Origin: UBA9647 sp963739335
GTDB lineage: Bacteria; Bacteroidota; Ignavibacteria; UBA10030
Direction: 5' to 3'
Length of the DNA: 64,000 bases
NCBI GenBank assembly: GCA_963739335.1
Contig: CAVUAC010000085.1
Location: 1 to 64,000 of the forward strand
Under the pieces are notes generated by a model. That model saw only the letters and a program-made list of their open reading frames with translations. It did not search any database and was not told the DNA's origin. Shown here piece after piece: positions 10,038-18,335 of the stretch; the stretch's first letter is position 1; every line of letters starts with the position of its first letter. A program made the position numbers and the translations under genes.

Positions 10038-10613
10038 TCACTCTGCTGGCGGCTCGAAACAATGCCGGCATCGGGCTTCGTAGATGTCTTTGGCTCCGAC
10101 GAGAACACAATCGGCATGATGCGTCTTGCGTTGCGTCCGATCCGCAGGATTGCCACAGACCACACAGATCGCCAACGTTTTGGTTATGTACTCTGCGATG
10201 GCGAGAAGCTGAGGCATAGGCTCGAATGGCTTGCCCCTGTAGTCCTGGTCGAGGCCTGCAACGATTACTCGTTTCCCCTGATCAGCGAGGAGGTCACAAA
10301 CTTCCACGAGATTTCCTTTGAAAAACTGGCCCTCGTCGATCCCCACCACTTGTGCGTCCTTGCTGAGTTCAAGGATTTCCAGGGCGTCATCGACAACCTG
10401 AGAAGTGAGTGCCTGCTCACTGTGAGAAACGATATGCTGTGCACTGTACCGGTTGTCGATACGCGGCTTGAAGATTGCCACTTTCTGTTTTGCGATCTCC
10501 GCCCGTCTTGCACGCCGTATCAACTCTTCCGTCTTGCCGCTAAACATGCATCCACAGATGACTTCGATCCATCCTGTGTGGCGTGGGGCGCTGTGGAGTT
10601 CAGGTGTATCCAT
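10038..10613 (-). CDS. tdk: Thymidine kinase
   Basis: This type II thymidine kinase phosphorylates thymidine to dTMP for nucleotide salvage. It is 191 aa with a P-loop GCMFSGKTEELIRR near residue 21, the Walker B-like VVGIDEGQFF near 87, and the lasso/zinc cysteines CVVCG and CRHC near the C terminus. It starts 3 bases after the cdd stop, so the two genes are translationally close and belong to one operon. The 130 bases between its stop and punA hold no convincing gene. Confidence 0.95.
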   Translation of the reverse strand: MDTPELHSAPRHTGWIEVICGCMFSGKTEELIRRARRAEIAKQKVAIFKPRIDNRYSAQHIVSHSEQALTSQVVDDALEILELSKDAQVVGIDEGQFFKGNLVEVCDLLADQGKRVIVAGLDQDYRGKPFEPMPQLLAIAEYITKTLAICVVCGNPADRTQRKTHHADCVLVGAKDIYEARCRHCFEPPAE

Positions 10614-10616
10614 ATG

Positions 10617-11066
10617 CTACCTATGTCTCTTTCTTGTTCGTTCAAGGTTTTTTTTGCCAAACGCGTGGGGGAGAAGTTCCTTCAGTTTGAGAACCTTGAC
10701 CTGCCCTTTTCCGTTAACCATCATGAAGTCAATGTTGCCGGCAAGATCCATCAACACCTGTCTGCAGGCACCACACGGAGGAGTGAATCCAGGATCATCT
10801 GAAACAACGGCGATTGCTTTGAATCGCTTGTCGCCTTCCGAGATCGCTTTGAAAATCGCGGTACGTTCAGCGCAGATCGTCAGTGCATAGGTGCTTATTT
10901 CGACGTTGCAGCCTGTGTAAATATTCCCATTCGCCGCAAGAAGCGCCGCGCCTACCCGGAAATGCGAGTATGGTGCATGGGCGCGCTTCTTGGCGAGGAA
11001 CGCCCCCTTCACAAGCTCTTTATATGTAGGCTTCACTTTCGAGCGAACTTTCTGTTCGTGAGACAT
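10617..11066 (-). CDS. cdd: Cytidine deaminase
   Basis: Cdd deaminates cytidine and deoxycytidine to uridine forms. It is 149 aa, typical of the small tetrameric class. Zinc and catalytic residues are visible in TICAERTA (C and E) and PPCGACRQV (two C). CNVEISTYAL is the usual substrate loop. It is the first gene of cdd-tdk-punA-bshC, and a promoter lies about 40 bases upstream. A basic tail (ERTRKRHR) follows the catalytic fold. Confidence 0.95.
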   Translation of the reverse strand: MSHEQKVRSKVKPTYKELVKGAFLAKKRAHAPYSHFRVGAALLAANGNIYTGCNVEISTYALTICAERTAIFKAISEGDKRFKAIAVVSDDPGFTPPCGACRQVLMDLAGNIDFMMVNGKGQVKVLKLKELLPHAFGKKNLERTRKRHR

Positions 11067-11102
11067 CTACCCGTCGGTTATCCGCGTTGACGACCTCCGA
11101 AA

Positions 11103-11131
11103 AATATAGACAAGATTGCACTGAAATGCAA
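11103..11131 (-). promoter_or_regulatory. Sigma70-type promoter for cdd operon
   Basis: Reading the minus strand, TTGCAT (11131-11126), a 17-base spacer and TATATT (11108-11103) precede the cdd start at 11066. Spacing is ideal and the -10 differs by one base from consensus. Confidence 0.6.
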
Positions 11132-11559
11132 TGTGACACATCAGAGACGGCGAGAGATCGCCGCACTTTTCCGTCACAGGCTCCCCTAAGCCTGCTGCAA
11201 TCATGCTCAGTCGGGGAAGTCCTCTGCAAGCCGACACTCGTCGTGGTGGTGGCTCAAGTTCAGCGGGGAGACGACTGAAACAGAAAGAGGGGGCGCTCGT
11301 CGGATCCTCGCGAGCAAACGACACGAGTTTCCTCATACCGACGTTTATTTCCACACAAGCTCTCAGGCTCAGGAAACACCTTGGCAACCGAAACCAATCC
11401 GCTGTTGGTTCATCGGCTACGGGAATGCTGGGAGAGCGATTTGAACAGCGAGATGACGGCTGCAGAAATGGCGCGTCGAGCGTGGGGAGATCGTGAAGGT
11501 ACTTTCAGCCGCTTATTGAATTGTTCGATCGTTCCTCCTCTCAACACACACCTTGCATA
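11132..11559. other. Long intergenic gap without a recognised gene
   Basis: About 430 bases separate the divergent cdd and PASTA-protein promoters. No open frame here looks coding. Short inverted repeats are visible, for example GTCGG/CCGAC around 11210-11235, so a structured RNA is possible. No signature of RNase P RNA, SRP RNA or a riboswitch class was recognised. Confidence 0.5.
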
Positions 11560-11588
11560 TTGTAACTCTGACGAAGTTTGCCTATATT
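11560..11588 (+). promoter_or_regulatory. Sigma70-type promoter for the PASTA-rpe-nagA operon
   Basis: TTGTAA (11560-11565), a 17-base spacer and TATATT (11583-11588) lie 25 bases before the ATG at 11614. Confidence 0.6.
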
Positions 11589-11613
11589 TTCACGACAGAA
11601 TCGTACGCCAACG

Positions 11614-12372
11614 ATGAAGAGAATCCAGCTAAAGAGGTTGAAAACGCCCGCGATCATCCTGGGCATCCTCATCGTCCTTTTCTACCTTTTCAACAACGTT
11701 TTCATGCCCCGGTACGTTCAGCAGGGGAGAACGACCAAGGTCCCGAACGTCGTCGGACAGACCCTCGATGAAGCTCTCAAAATCCTTTCGGAGGCTGGAC
11801 TTCCAGGGAAAAAGGCAGATGTTCGCACCGACAAACAGTATGCCGAGGGGACGGTCGTCCTGCAGAATCCGCCCGCTGGTTCCGAGGTTAAGTTCGGCCG
11901 CGGCGTTTACCTGACCGTCAGTGGCGGAGAACCTCTCGTTGTGGTCCCGGGGTTGCGCGGTCGATCGCTCCGTGACGCAACATTTGCACTCGAACGTGTT
12001 GGACTTGTGCTTGGTACCACTCGCTATGAGGTATCAGAAGAGTACCCGCAAGGTACGATTGTTGACCAGAACACCCCGGAGAACACAAAGGTCCCTAGCG
12101 GCCGCCTCATCAATGTCGTCGTCAGCCAGGGGAAAAGCGCGGACCAGGTTGCCGTGCCGGACGTGATCAAGAAGACGTTTTCCGACGCTGAGCGCGTCGT
12201 TATCCAAGCCGGCCTCAGAATTGGGAACATCACCTATCAGGTCAATGCGGATCTTCTGCCGAACACAGTCATCGATCAGTTTCCAAAACCCGGAGAATTA
12301 GCGCCGTCCGGCCAAGCCATCGACCTTGTCGTCGCACAAAAGGGAGAAAGGCAAAACGATCTTCAGAACTAG
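11614..12372 (+). CDS. Membrane-anchored protein with three PASTA domains
   Basis: The 252-aa protein has a short basic cytoplasmic start (MKRIQLKRLKTP), one membrane helix (about residues 13-30) and then three PASTA repeats outside the cytoplasm, each opening with a motif like VPNVVGQTLDEA, VPGLRGRSLRDA or VPDVIKKTFSDA. PASTA domains bind peptidoglycan fragments or act as spacers in cell-wall proteins. No kinase or penicillin-binding domain is attached, so this is a stand-alone PASTA protein. An in-frame TTG at 11578 overlaps the promoter, so the ATG at 11614 is preferred, although it lacks a clear Shine-Dalgarno. It is followed 9 bases later by rpe. Confidence 0.85.
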   Translation: MKRIQLKRLKTPAIILGILIVLFYLFNNVFMPRYVQQGRTTKVPNVVGQTLDEALKILSEAGLPGKKADVRTDKQYAEGTVVLQNPPAGSEVKFGRGVYLTVSGGEPLVVVPGLRGRSLRDATFALERVGLVLGTTRYEVSEEYPQGTIVDQNTPENTKVPSGRLINVVVSQGKSADQVAVPDVIKKTFSDAERVVIQAGLRIGNITYQVNADLLPNTVIDQFPKPGELAPSGQAIDLVVAQKGERQNDLQN

Positions 12373-12381
12373 CCAACTTCT

Positions 12382-13029
12382 ATGATCACCATCGCTCCTT
12401 CTGTTCTCGCCGCAGATTTCTCACGCCTCGCCGACCAGTTATCCCAAGCCGAAGCCGGGGGAGGTGACTGGATTCATCTTGACATCATGGATGGTCGGTT
12501 TGTCCCCAACATTACTTTCGGACCCATGGTGGTTGCTTCGGTCAGAAAGGCAACCCGCCTCACTCTGGATACGCATCTCATGATTGTGGACGCGGACAAA
12601 CATCTTGAGGCATTTCGTGAAGCAGGATCCGATCGCATTACCGTCCATCAGGAAGCTTGTCCACATCTTCACCGCACGGTCACACGCATCAAGGAGCTTG
12701 GTGCTAAAGCAGGAGTCGCCCTCAATCCTGCGACCCCTTGCTCCACGCTGACAGATATTCTCGCGGAGGTTGACCTCGTCCTTATCATGACCGTGAACCC
12801 CGGGTTCGGAGGCCAGAAATTCGTCCAGAGGACACTCAACAAGCTTCGAGAGATGAAATCCATGATCCAGGCGTCTGGACGTGACATCCGATTGGAGGTT
12901 GACGGCGGGATCGACACGACGACAGCGCCTCTTGTAACAGCGGCCGGAGCAGACGTTCTCGTCGCAGGCACATCGATCTTCCGCCAGCTGGATATCAAGA
13001 AGGCGATCGCGGATCTCGCGCGAGCGTGA
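12382..13029 (+). CDS. rpe: Ribulose-phosphate 3-epimerase
   Basis: Rpe interconverts ribulose-5-phosphate and xylulose-5-phosphate in the pentose phosphate pathway. The 215-aa TIM barrel begins IAPSVLAADFSRLADQL and contains WIHLDIMDGRFVPNITFG, the DTHLMI strand, MTVNPGFGGQKF and EVDGGID, with the catalytic aspartates and metal-binding histidines in place. It sits between the PASTA gene and nagA, and spacing suggests one operon. Confidence 0.96.
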   Translation: MITIAPSVLAADFSRLADQLSQAEAGGGDWIHLDIMDGRFVPNITFGPMVVASVRKATRLTLDTHLMIVDADKHLEAFREAGSDRITVHQEACPHLHRTVTRIKELGAKAGVALNPATPCSTLTDILAEVDLVLIMTVNPGFGGQKFVQRTLNKLREMKSMIQASGRDIRLEVDGGIDTTTAPLVTAAGADVLVAGTSIFRQLDIKKAIADLARA

Positions 13030-13057
13030 CGCCAGCAAAAGGGAATAACTGAGCACT

Positions 13058-14230
13058 ATGCTGTTTGCCATCAGAAATGTGGATATCGTCACTCCGTTCC
13101 GCGTCATCCTCAATGGTAAAATCATCGTTGAAGGGAAGAAAATCGCCTCGATCGGGAGGGCTACAGAGGTCCAGATACCGGAAGGGACAAAAACCTACGA
13201 TCTGGACGGGATGATTCTCACGCCCGGGTATATTGATCTGCTGGTACATGGCGGCGGGGGGTACGGATTTGCAGACATGAGCCAAGAGGCCGTGGAACAT
13301 ATCTCGCAGCACTTTTTCCAACACGGCACGACAGGGTTGCTCGCGTCCCTCTACAGCAAACCCGAACAGGACATGCTTACCGATGCCAGGACAATCGCGG
13401 AGTTTTGCCGATCGGCCAAGGATTCGAACGTGTGGGGGATGCACCTCGAGGGCCCCTTCATCAACAAGAAATGGCACGGAGCAATGAAGGTCGACTACCT
13501 CTGGCAGCCCAGTGTGGAGGGTTGGAAGAAGCTTCACACGGCGAGCCAGGGCTACATCCGCCTCATGACGCTTGCTCCCGAACTGCCGGGAATGGGAGAA
13601 GTGATGCGTGCGGCGGCCAACAATGGGGTTGTTCTTTCCATTGGCCATTCCGCTGCAACCCTTGAGGAAGTACTCGTGGCGATCGACAATGGTGCTGCGC
13701 ACATCACGCACATGTTCAACGCGATGACCCCATTCCACCATCGCCAGCCAAGCGTTGCAGTGGCTGCGCTCCTGCAAAACGAGCTCAAAGTTGAGTTGAT
13801 AGCCGATGGGTTCCACGTTCATCCCGCCGTCATGAAGCTCATTTACAAGATCAAAGGGGACGGGGGAATCATCTTGATAACCGATGCAATCCGCGCAAGT
13901 GGCATGCCCGACGGCGAGTATACCTTCATGGATCAGAAGATTATCGTCAAGGAAAAGAAGGCCTATCTCGAGAACGGGACGCTGGCTGGCAGCACGCTCG
14001 CCATGGAGCAAGCAGTCAAATGCATGGTCGAGCTCGTTGGCGTGCCTTTGACAGACGCCGTTCGCATGGCGTCGTTAAATGGCGCGAGAGTGCTCGGATT
14101 AGAGCATAAGAAGGGAATCCTCGCTGTCGGAAAAGATGCCGATCTTGTCGTGCTCAACCGGAACTTTGACGTGCACATGACAATTTATGAGGGTGTTGTG
14201 AAATACAGCAGAGTGTCGCCCCCCTCATAG
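13058..14230 (+). CDS. nagA: N-acetylglucosamine-6-phosphate deacetylase
   Basis: NagA removes acetate from GlcNAc-6-phosphate during amino-sugar catabolism and cell-wall recycling. The 390-aa amidohydrolase shows a metal ligand in MHLEGPFINKKWHGAM near residue 127, SIGHSAAT near 194, ITHMFNAMTPFHHR near 216, LIADGFHVHPAVMK near 247 and the catalytic Asp in LITDAIRASG. No glucosamine-6-phosphate deaminase gene is adjacent. A strong terminator follows. Confidence 0.94.
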   Translation: MLFAIRNVDIVTPFRVILNGKIIVEGKKIASIGRATEVQIPEGTKTYDLDGMILTPGYIDLLVHGGGGYGFADMSQEAVEHISQHFFQHGTTGLLASLYSKPEQDMLTDARTIAEFCRSAKDSNVWGMHLEGPFINKKWHGAMKVDYLWQPSVEGWKKLHTASQGYIRLMTLAPELPGMGEVMRAAANNGVVLSIGHSAATLEEVLVAIDNGAAHITHMFNAMTPFHHRQPSVAVAALLQNELKVELIADGFHVHPAVMKLIYKIKGDGGIILITDAIRASGMPDGEYTFMDQKIIVKEKKAYLENGTLAGSTLAMEQAVKCMVELVGVPLTDAVRMASLNGARVLGLEHKKGILAVGKDADLVVLNRNFDVHMTIYEGVVKYSRVSPPS

Positions 14231-14258
14231 GCTGGTGTTCCCTCCCTCATTCCTTCGA

Positions 14259-14289
14259 AGCCCCATGGTCAACCCCATGGGGCTTTTTT
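14259..14289 (+). terminator. Rho-independent terminator after nagA
   Basis: A perfect 10-bp stem, AGCCCCATGG (14259-14268) with CCATGGGGCT (14275-14284), has a 6-base loop and runs into six T residues. Confidence 0.92.
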
Positions 14290-14304
14290 CTTTGCAGAAA
14301 GGAC

Positions 14305-14333
14305 TTGACAGTGCACGCTCGGTACCTTATATT
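14305..14333 (+). promoter_or_regulatory. Strong sigma70-type promoter for the Lrp-glnA unit
   Basis: TTGACA (14305-14310), a 17-base spacer and TATATT (14328-14333) lie 76 bases before the regulator start. The intervening leader is AT-rich and could hold operator sites for the regulator itself. Confidence 0.8.
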
Positions 14334-14409
14334 TGTAAGCAAAACCTGCGGCGCAGCTTAGTAAATAATGTAAGCGCACACATTTCTTAATAAATTATGG
14401 TCTCGATCC

Positions 14410-14868
14410 ATGCTTGACGACATCGATCACAAGATTCTGGAGATCATCCAAAAACAAGGGCGCACACGAAGAAACGATCTTGCAGACCGGGTGGGTCTCT
14501 CCCTTCCCGCGGTCAGTGAGCGCCTTCGGAAGCTCGAAGAGGCTGGCATCATTGCCGGCTACTTCGCCAAGCTGAACCACCAAGCTCTGGGAAAAGACAT
14601 AACGGCGTTCATCCTGGCGACGGTGGACTCATCGAAACATTACAGCTCCTTTGTCGAGCATGTCCACAGTGCCGACGATATTCTTGAGTGTCACGCGATC
14701 ACCGGTGAAGGGACCCACCTTCTGAAGATCCGGACCGAGAACACTCCCAGCCTGGAAAAACTTCTGGCAAAGATCCAGTCGTGGACTGGAGTGGTGAAGA
14801 CAACTACAAGCATTGTGCTCTCGAGCCCAAAAGAAACGACAGTCATCAAGATTCTTGCTCACAAATAA
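14410..14868 (+). CDS. Lrp/AsnC family transcriptional regulator
   Basis: This is a 152-aa regulator with an N-terminal winged helix-turn-helix (MLDDIDHKILEIIQKQGR, then DRVGLSLPAVSERLRKLEEA) and a C-terminal RAM/AsnC effector domain (VDSSKHYSSFVEHV, CHAITGEGTHLLKIR). Lrp-type proteins sense amino acids and often control nitrogen metabolism. It lies 30 bases upstream of glnA on the same strand, so control of glutamine synthetase is a reasonable inference; autoregulation through the AT-rich leader is also likely. Confidence 0.9.
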   Translation: MLDDIDHKILEIIQKQGRTRRNDLADRVGLSLPAVSERLRKLEEAGIIAGYFAKLNHQALGKDITAFILATVDSSKHYSSFVEHVHSADDILECHAITGEGTHLLKIRTENTPSLEKLLAKIQSWTGVVKTTTSIVLSSPKETTVIKILAHK

Positions 14869-14898
14869 CCCATCACCTTTCACCCAACAAGGAGTCCT

Positions 14899-16335
14899 AT
14901 GGCTACAAAAGCAAAGTCGACGTCGGGGGTGGAGAAGGTCTTTAAGATGATCAAGGACCACTCCGTCAAGATCGTTGATCTGAAGTTCACCGACTTGATC
15001 GGCCAATGGCAGCATTTTTCAGTGACCACTACCGAATTCTCGCCGGATATTTTCGAAGACGGCATCGGATTCGATGGTTCCAGCATCCGCGGCTTTCAGA
15101 AAATCCACGAGAGTGATATGCTGCTCTTCCCGGACGCTGGCTCGGCGTTCCTGGATCCCTTTACCGCAGTACCGACCTTGAGTCTCATATGCGATATCGC
15201 TGATCCGATTACTCATGAGAACTATTCTCGCGACCCGCGGCACATTGCGAGGAAGGCTGAGGCGTACCTGAAGACAACCGGCCTTGCTGATACAGCCTTT
15301 TTTGGCCCGGAACCGGAGTTTTTTATCCTGGACAATGTTCGCTTTGATCAATCGCATCATTTCGGGTACTACTATCTCGACTCCGACGAGGGATTCTGGA
15401 ACAGTGGCGACAATTCTGAGCAGAACCTCGGCCATAAGCCTCGCTTCAAAGAAGGATATTTCCCTGCTCCTCCGATCGACAGCCTGCAGGATATTCGATC
15501 CGAGATGGTGCTCACCATGGAAGCCCTTGGAGTATTGGTGGAAGTGCATCATCACGAGGTTGCGACCGCAGGGCAAACCGAGATCGACATGCGTCGGGAT
15601 ACACTCACAAAAATGGCAGACAACTACCTGATCTACAAATACGTCACGAAAAACGTGGCAAAGAAGCACGGCAAGACCGTGACCTTCATGCCCAAGCCCA
15701 TTTTTGGCGACAATGGCTCGGGCATGCACGTGCATCAGAGCCTCTGGAAAGGGGGCAAACCTCTGTTCGCAGGCAACGGCTATGCAGGATTGAGTGAGCT
15801 GGCAATGTACTACATTGGCGGGCTGTTGAAGCACGCCCCCGCACTTTGCGCGTTCACCAACCCGACGACCAATTCATACAAGCGGCTCGTTCCCGGCTTC
15901 GAAGCGCCTGTGAACCTGGCATATTCGCAGCGAAACCGTTCTGCTTCGGTTCGTATACCGATGTATTCTTCAAACCCGAAAGCAAAGCGCATTGAGTTCC
16001 GTTGCCCGGACCCCACGTGCAATCCGTACATTGGGTTCTCAGCGATGCTCATGGCGGGCCTCGATGGGATCATCAACAAGATCGACCCCGGAAAGCCACT
16101 GGACAAGGACATCTACGATATGACACGAGAGCAGCTGCGGGATGTGCCGTCCACTCCTGGTTCGCTCGCAGAGTCACTTGCAGCACTGGAGAATGACCAT
16201 GAGTTCCTGCTGCGTGGCGACGTGTTTTCCGAAGACGTGATCGAAACGTGGACAGAGTACAAGACGGAGAAGGAGATTCAGCCGATGGCTCTTCGACCTC
16301 ACCCATATGAGTTTCTTCTCTACTACGACGCCTAA
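14899..16335 (+). CDS. glnA: Glutamine synthetase, type I
   Basis: This enzyme makes glutamine from glutamate, ammonia and ATP. At 478 aa it is a normal GSI. The beta-grasp domain holds IGFDGSSIRGFQKIHESDM. The catalytic domain holds FGPEPEFFI, the metal/ATP stretch VEVHHHEVATAGQTEID, MPKPIFGDNGSGMHVHQSLW and NRSASVRIP. The adenylylation-loop region reads KDIYDMTREQLRDVPSTPGS, so a tyrosine equivalent to the classical AMP-acceptor is present. Whether it is adenylylated cannot be told because no glnE or glnB is in view. The start ATG has an AAGGAG ahead of it. Confidence 0.97.
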   Translation: MATKAKSTSGVEKVFKMIKDHSVKIVDLKFTDLIGQWQHFSVTTTEFSPDIFEDGIGFDGSSIRGFQKIHESDMLLFPDAGSAFLDPFTAVPTLSLICDIADPITHENYSRDPRHIARKAEAYLKTTGLADTAFFGPEPEFFILDNVRFDQSHHFGYYYLDSDEGFWNSGDNSEQNLGHKPRFKEGYFPAPPIDSLQDIRSEMVLTMEALGVLVEVHHHEVATAGQTEIDMRRDTLTKMADNYLIYKYVTKNVAKKHGKTVTFMPKPIFGDNGSGMHVHQSLWKGGKPLFAGNGYAGLSELAMYYIGGLLKHAPALCAFTNPTTNSYKRLVPGFEAPVNLAYSQRNRSASVRIPMYSSNPKAKRIEFRCPDPTCNPYIGFSAMLMAGLDGIINKIDPGKPLDKDIYDMTREQLRDVPSTPGSLAESLAALENDHEFLLRGDVFSEDVIETWTEYKTEKEIQPMALRPHPYEFLLYYDA

Positions 16336-16367
16336 GAAGTCGACAAGAAGATCGAGTTGAAGTCCAG

Positions 16368-16405
16368 GGAGGTCCCGAAGGCAGGTTGGGGCCTCCTTTG
16401 TTTTG
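16368..16405 (+). terminator. Terminator after glnA
   Basis: A 9-bp stem with one G-T pair (16368-16376 with 16388-16396) is followed by TTTGTTTTG. Confidence 0.65.
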
Positions 16406-16466
16406 TTGCCTTCCTTGCATTTCAGCCTCATTCTTGCTACTTTTTGTTCGCACAAAACTCACCCTT

Positions 16467-17249
16467 ATGGATTTCACACGCATCAAGTATCACACTGCCC
16501 AACGCATCTGCACCATCACCCTCAGCCGTCCCGAGAAGCACAACGCGATTGACGACATGATGGTGACTGAGCTTATGGCTGCTTTTCAGGCCGCGGAGCG
16601 AGACGCAGAAGTCAGAGTCATTGTCCTCAAAGGTGAAGGGGAGTCCTTTTCTTCCGGCGCAGATCTCGAATACCTCCAGCGTGTCGCGAAATACGATTTC
16701 AATAGAAACCAGGACGATTCAAACAATCTGATGAGGCTCTTCCTCCAGATCTATACACAGCGCAAACCCGTTATCGCAATTGTGCAAGGGAACGCTTTAG
16801 CCGGAGGATGTGGTCTTGCGACGGTCTCCGACATCGTGGTCGCGTCGAAGGAAACCGCGCGTTTCGGCTACACGGAGGTGAAGATCGGGTTCATTCCCGC
16901 TATCGTGCTGTTTTTCCTGGTGTGCCGGGTCGGGGAGGGGAGGGCTCGAGAAATGACCCTTCGAGGAAATATCATTTCTGCTGAAGAGGCGTACCGGATC
17001 GGGCTCGTGAACTTTGTGGTGCCTGAGACCGAGATTGAGCAATTCGGATTCAACCTCGCGGCGGAGATAGTGAAGAACTGCAGCCCTTCCTCGCTTGGCC
17101 TCATCAAAGAGTTGCTCTCCCGTATGCACGGTATGTCTGCCGCTGACGGCCTCAGCTATGCCTCAAACCTGAACGCTCTCACCCGCATGACCGATGACTG
17201 CAAGAAGGGAATTGATGCCTTCTTGAAAAAAGAACCAGTGAAATGGTAA
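16467..17249 (+). CDS. Enoyl-CoA hydratase/isomerase family protein
   Basis: This 260-aa crotonase-fold enzyme probably hydrates an enoyl-CoA in fatty or branched-chain acid breakdown. The oxyanion-hole segments are SSGADLEYL near residue 65 and GNALAGGCGLATVSDIVVAS near 108. A glutamate sits in FGYTEVKIGFIPAIV, where the catalytic Glu is expected. The sequence resembles methylglutaconyl-CoA hydratases, but substrate cannot be fixed from motifs. ATG 16467 is preferred to an in-frame GTG/ATG-like extension to 16386, because that extension overlaps the glnA terminator. It is followed 27 bases later by apt. Confidence 0.85.
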   Translation: MDFTRIKYHTAQRICTITLSRPEKHNAIDDMMVTELMAAFQAAERDAEVRVIVLKGEGESFSSGADLEYLQRVAKYDFNRNQDDSNNLMRLFLQIYTQRKPVIAIVQGNALAGGCGLATVSDIVVASKETARFGYTEVKIGFIPAIVLFFLVCRVGEGRAREMTLRGNIISAEEAYRIGLVNFVVPETEIEQFGFNLAAEIVKNCSPSSLGLIKELLSRMHGMSAADGLSYASNLNALTRMTDDCKKGIDAFLKKEPVKW

Positions 17250-17276
17250 CGCCCACCCTGTGCATTCGATCAGACC

Positions 17277-17813
17277 ATGAATTCACACCAACATCGCCTC
17301 GCCTCTTCGATTCGAACAATCCCTGATTTTCCGAAAAAAGGGATTATGTTCCGCGACATCACAACCCTCTTAAAGGATCGCCGAGCCTTCGAAGAAGCAG
17401 TCGATATCTTCTGCTCTCATTACAGAGATCGACAGATCGACAAGGTAGTGTGTGTAGAATCGCGCGGTTTCATTCTCGGTGCAGCCCTGGCGTTAAGGCT
17501 GAAGGCAGGGTTCGTTCCGATCAGGAAACGAGGAAAACTCCCCGCTCCGACGTTGCAGCAGGAATACGCGCTGGAATATGGAACCGACATAGTCGAGATC
17601 CACAAGGATGCCATTACTCCTGGAGAGAATGTCCTGATTCACGACGATCTCCTGGCGACAGGAGGGACAATCACGGCTGCCTGCAAGCTCGTGGAAAAGC
17701 TCGGCGGCTCCATCACAGGACTTTCGTTCCTCGTTGAGCTAAGCTTCCTCAATGGAAGAGCGCAGCTTGGAGCATACGACGTCTTTTCCATCATTCAGTA
17801 TGATGTCGAATAG
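17277..17813 (+). CDS. apt: Adenine phosphoribosyltransferase
   Basis: Apt salvages adenine to AMP using PRPP. The 178-aa protein has IPDFPKKGIMFRDITTLL near the start, VCVESRGFILGAALA and the PRPP-binding motif NVLIHDDLLATGGTI. It is followed by a compact terminator. Confidence 0.96.
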   Translation: MNSHQHRLASSIRTIPDFPKKGIMFRDITTLLKDRRAFEEAVDIFCSHYRDRQIDKVVCVESRGFILGAALALRLKAGFVPIRKRGKLPAPTLQQEYALEYGTDIVEIHKDAITPGENVLIHDDLLATGGTITAACKLVEKLGGSITGLSFLVELSFLNGRAQLGAYDVFSIIQYDVE

Positions 17814-17830
17814 ACTTTCTCACCCACTGC

Positions 17831-17853
17831 GCCCCTCGTCATGAGGGGCTTTT
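17831..17853 (+). terminator. Terminator after apt
   Basis: A 7-bp stem, GCCCCTC with GAGGGGC, has a 5-base loop and is followed by TTTTGATTTT. Confidence 0.8.
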
Positions 17854-17870
17854 GATTTTGGGAGGAACAC

Positions 17871-18335
17871 GTGCTCAGGGAGGGGGATCAAGCTCCATCA
17901 TTCGAAGCCGTCCTCCACACCGGCGAACTGTTCCGCCTTCAGGACATTGTCGGCAAGCATCATCTCGTCCTGTACTTCTACCCAAAGGATTTCACTCCAG
18001 GATGCACAAAAGAGGCGTGCAGCTTTAGAGACAATTCTGATGAGATCAGAACCCTTGGGGCAGTGATCATTGGCGTGAGCTCTGACACCAGGGAGAGCCA
18101 TGTGCAGTTTGCCCAACAACATCGTCTCGCTTTTCCTCTCGCCTCCGATCCAAACAACGACCTGGCGCGCGTCTTCGACGTTGCACGAATTCACGGGCTT
18201 GGCGTACGACGTGTGACCTATGTTATCGACAAGCATGGCATCATTCGTGGCGTCATCCATCACGAGGTCCTGGTGAACAACCACTGGAAGAAGACTATCG
18301 CGATCCTCAATATCCTTGAAAGAGAATCTGGATGA
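17871..18335 (+). CDS. bcp: Thioredoxin-dependent thiol peroxidase, BCP/PrxQ type
   Basis: This is a 154-aa peroxiredoxin reducing peroxides with thioredoxin. The active-site region YPKDFTPGCTKEACSFRD near residue 37 contains both the peroxidatic cysteine and the resolving cysteine five residues on, the BCP arrangement. There is no signal peptide, so it is cytoplasmic, unlike the second peroxiredoxin at 25005-25544. The start is GTG at 17871, after an AGGA. Its last bases overlap the ATG of the tryptophanase gene (ATGA), indicating translational coupling. Confidence 0.93.
   Translation: MLREGDQAPSFEAVLHTGELFRLQDIVGKHHLVLYFYPKDFTPGCTKEACSFRDNSDEIRTLGAVIIGVSSDTRESHVQFAQQHRLAFPLASDPNNDLARVFDVARIHGLGVRRVTYVIDKHGIIRGVIHHEVLVNNHWKKTIAILNILERESG

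Noticed and set aside
9910..10110. A short minus-strand frame between punA and tdk
   Set aside because: It overlaps the tdk C terminus, is rich in Arg and Ser as random frames are, and resembles no family.
11132..11559. Fragments resembling RNase P RNA (GAGGAAACTCG and ACGGAAAAGTGC on the minus strand)
   Set aside because: The conserved P4 strands and the CCACAGAAA segment are missing, so the resemblance is too weak.
15019..15834. A 271-codon open frame antisense to glnA, and similar long antisense frames inside nagA, tnaA and ugpC
   Set aside because: They lie wholly within well-supported genes, have no ribosome site and arise from codon bias of the sense strand.
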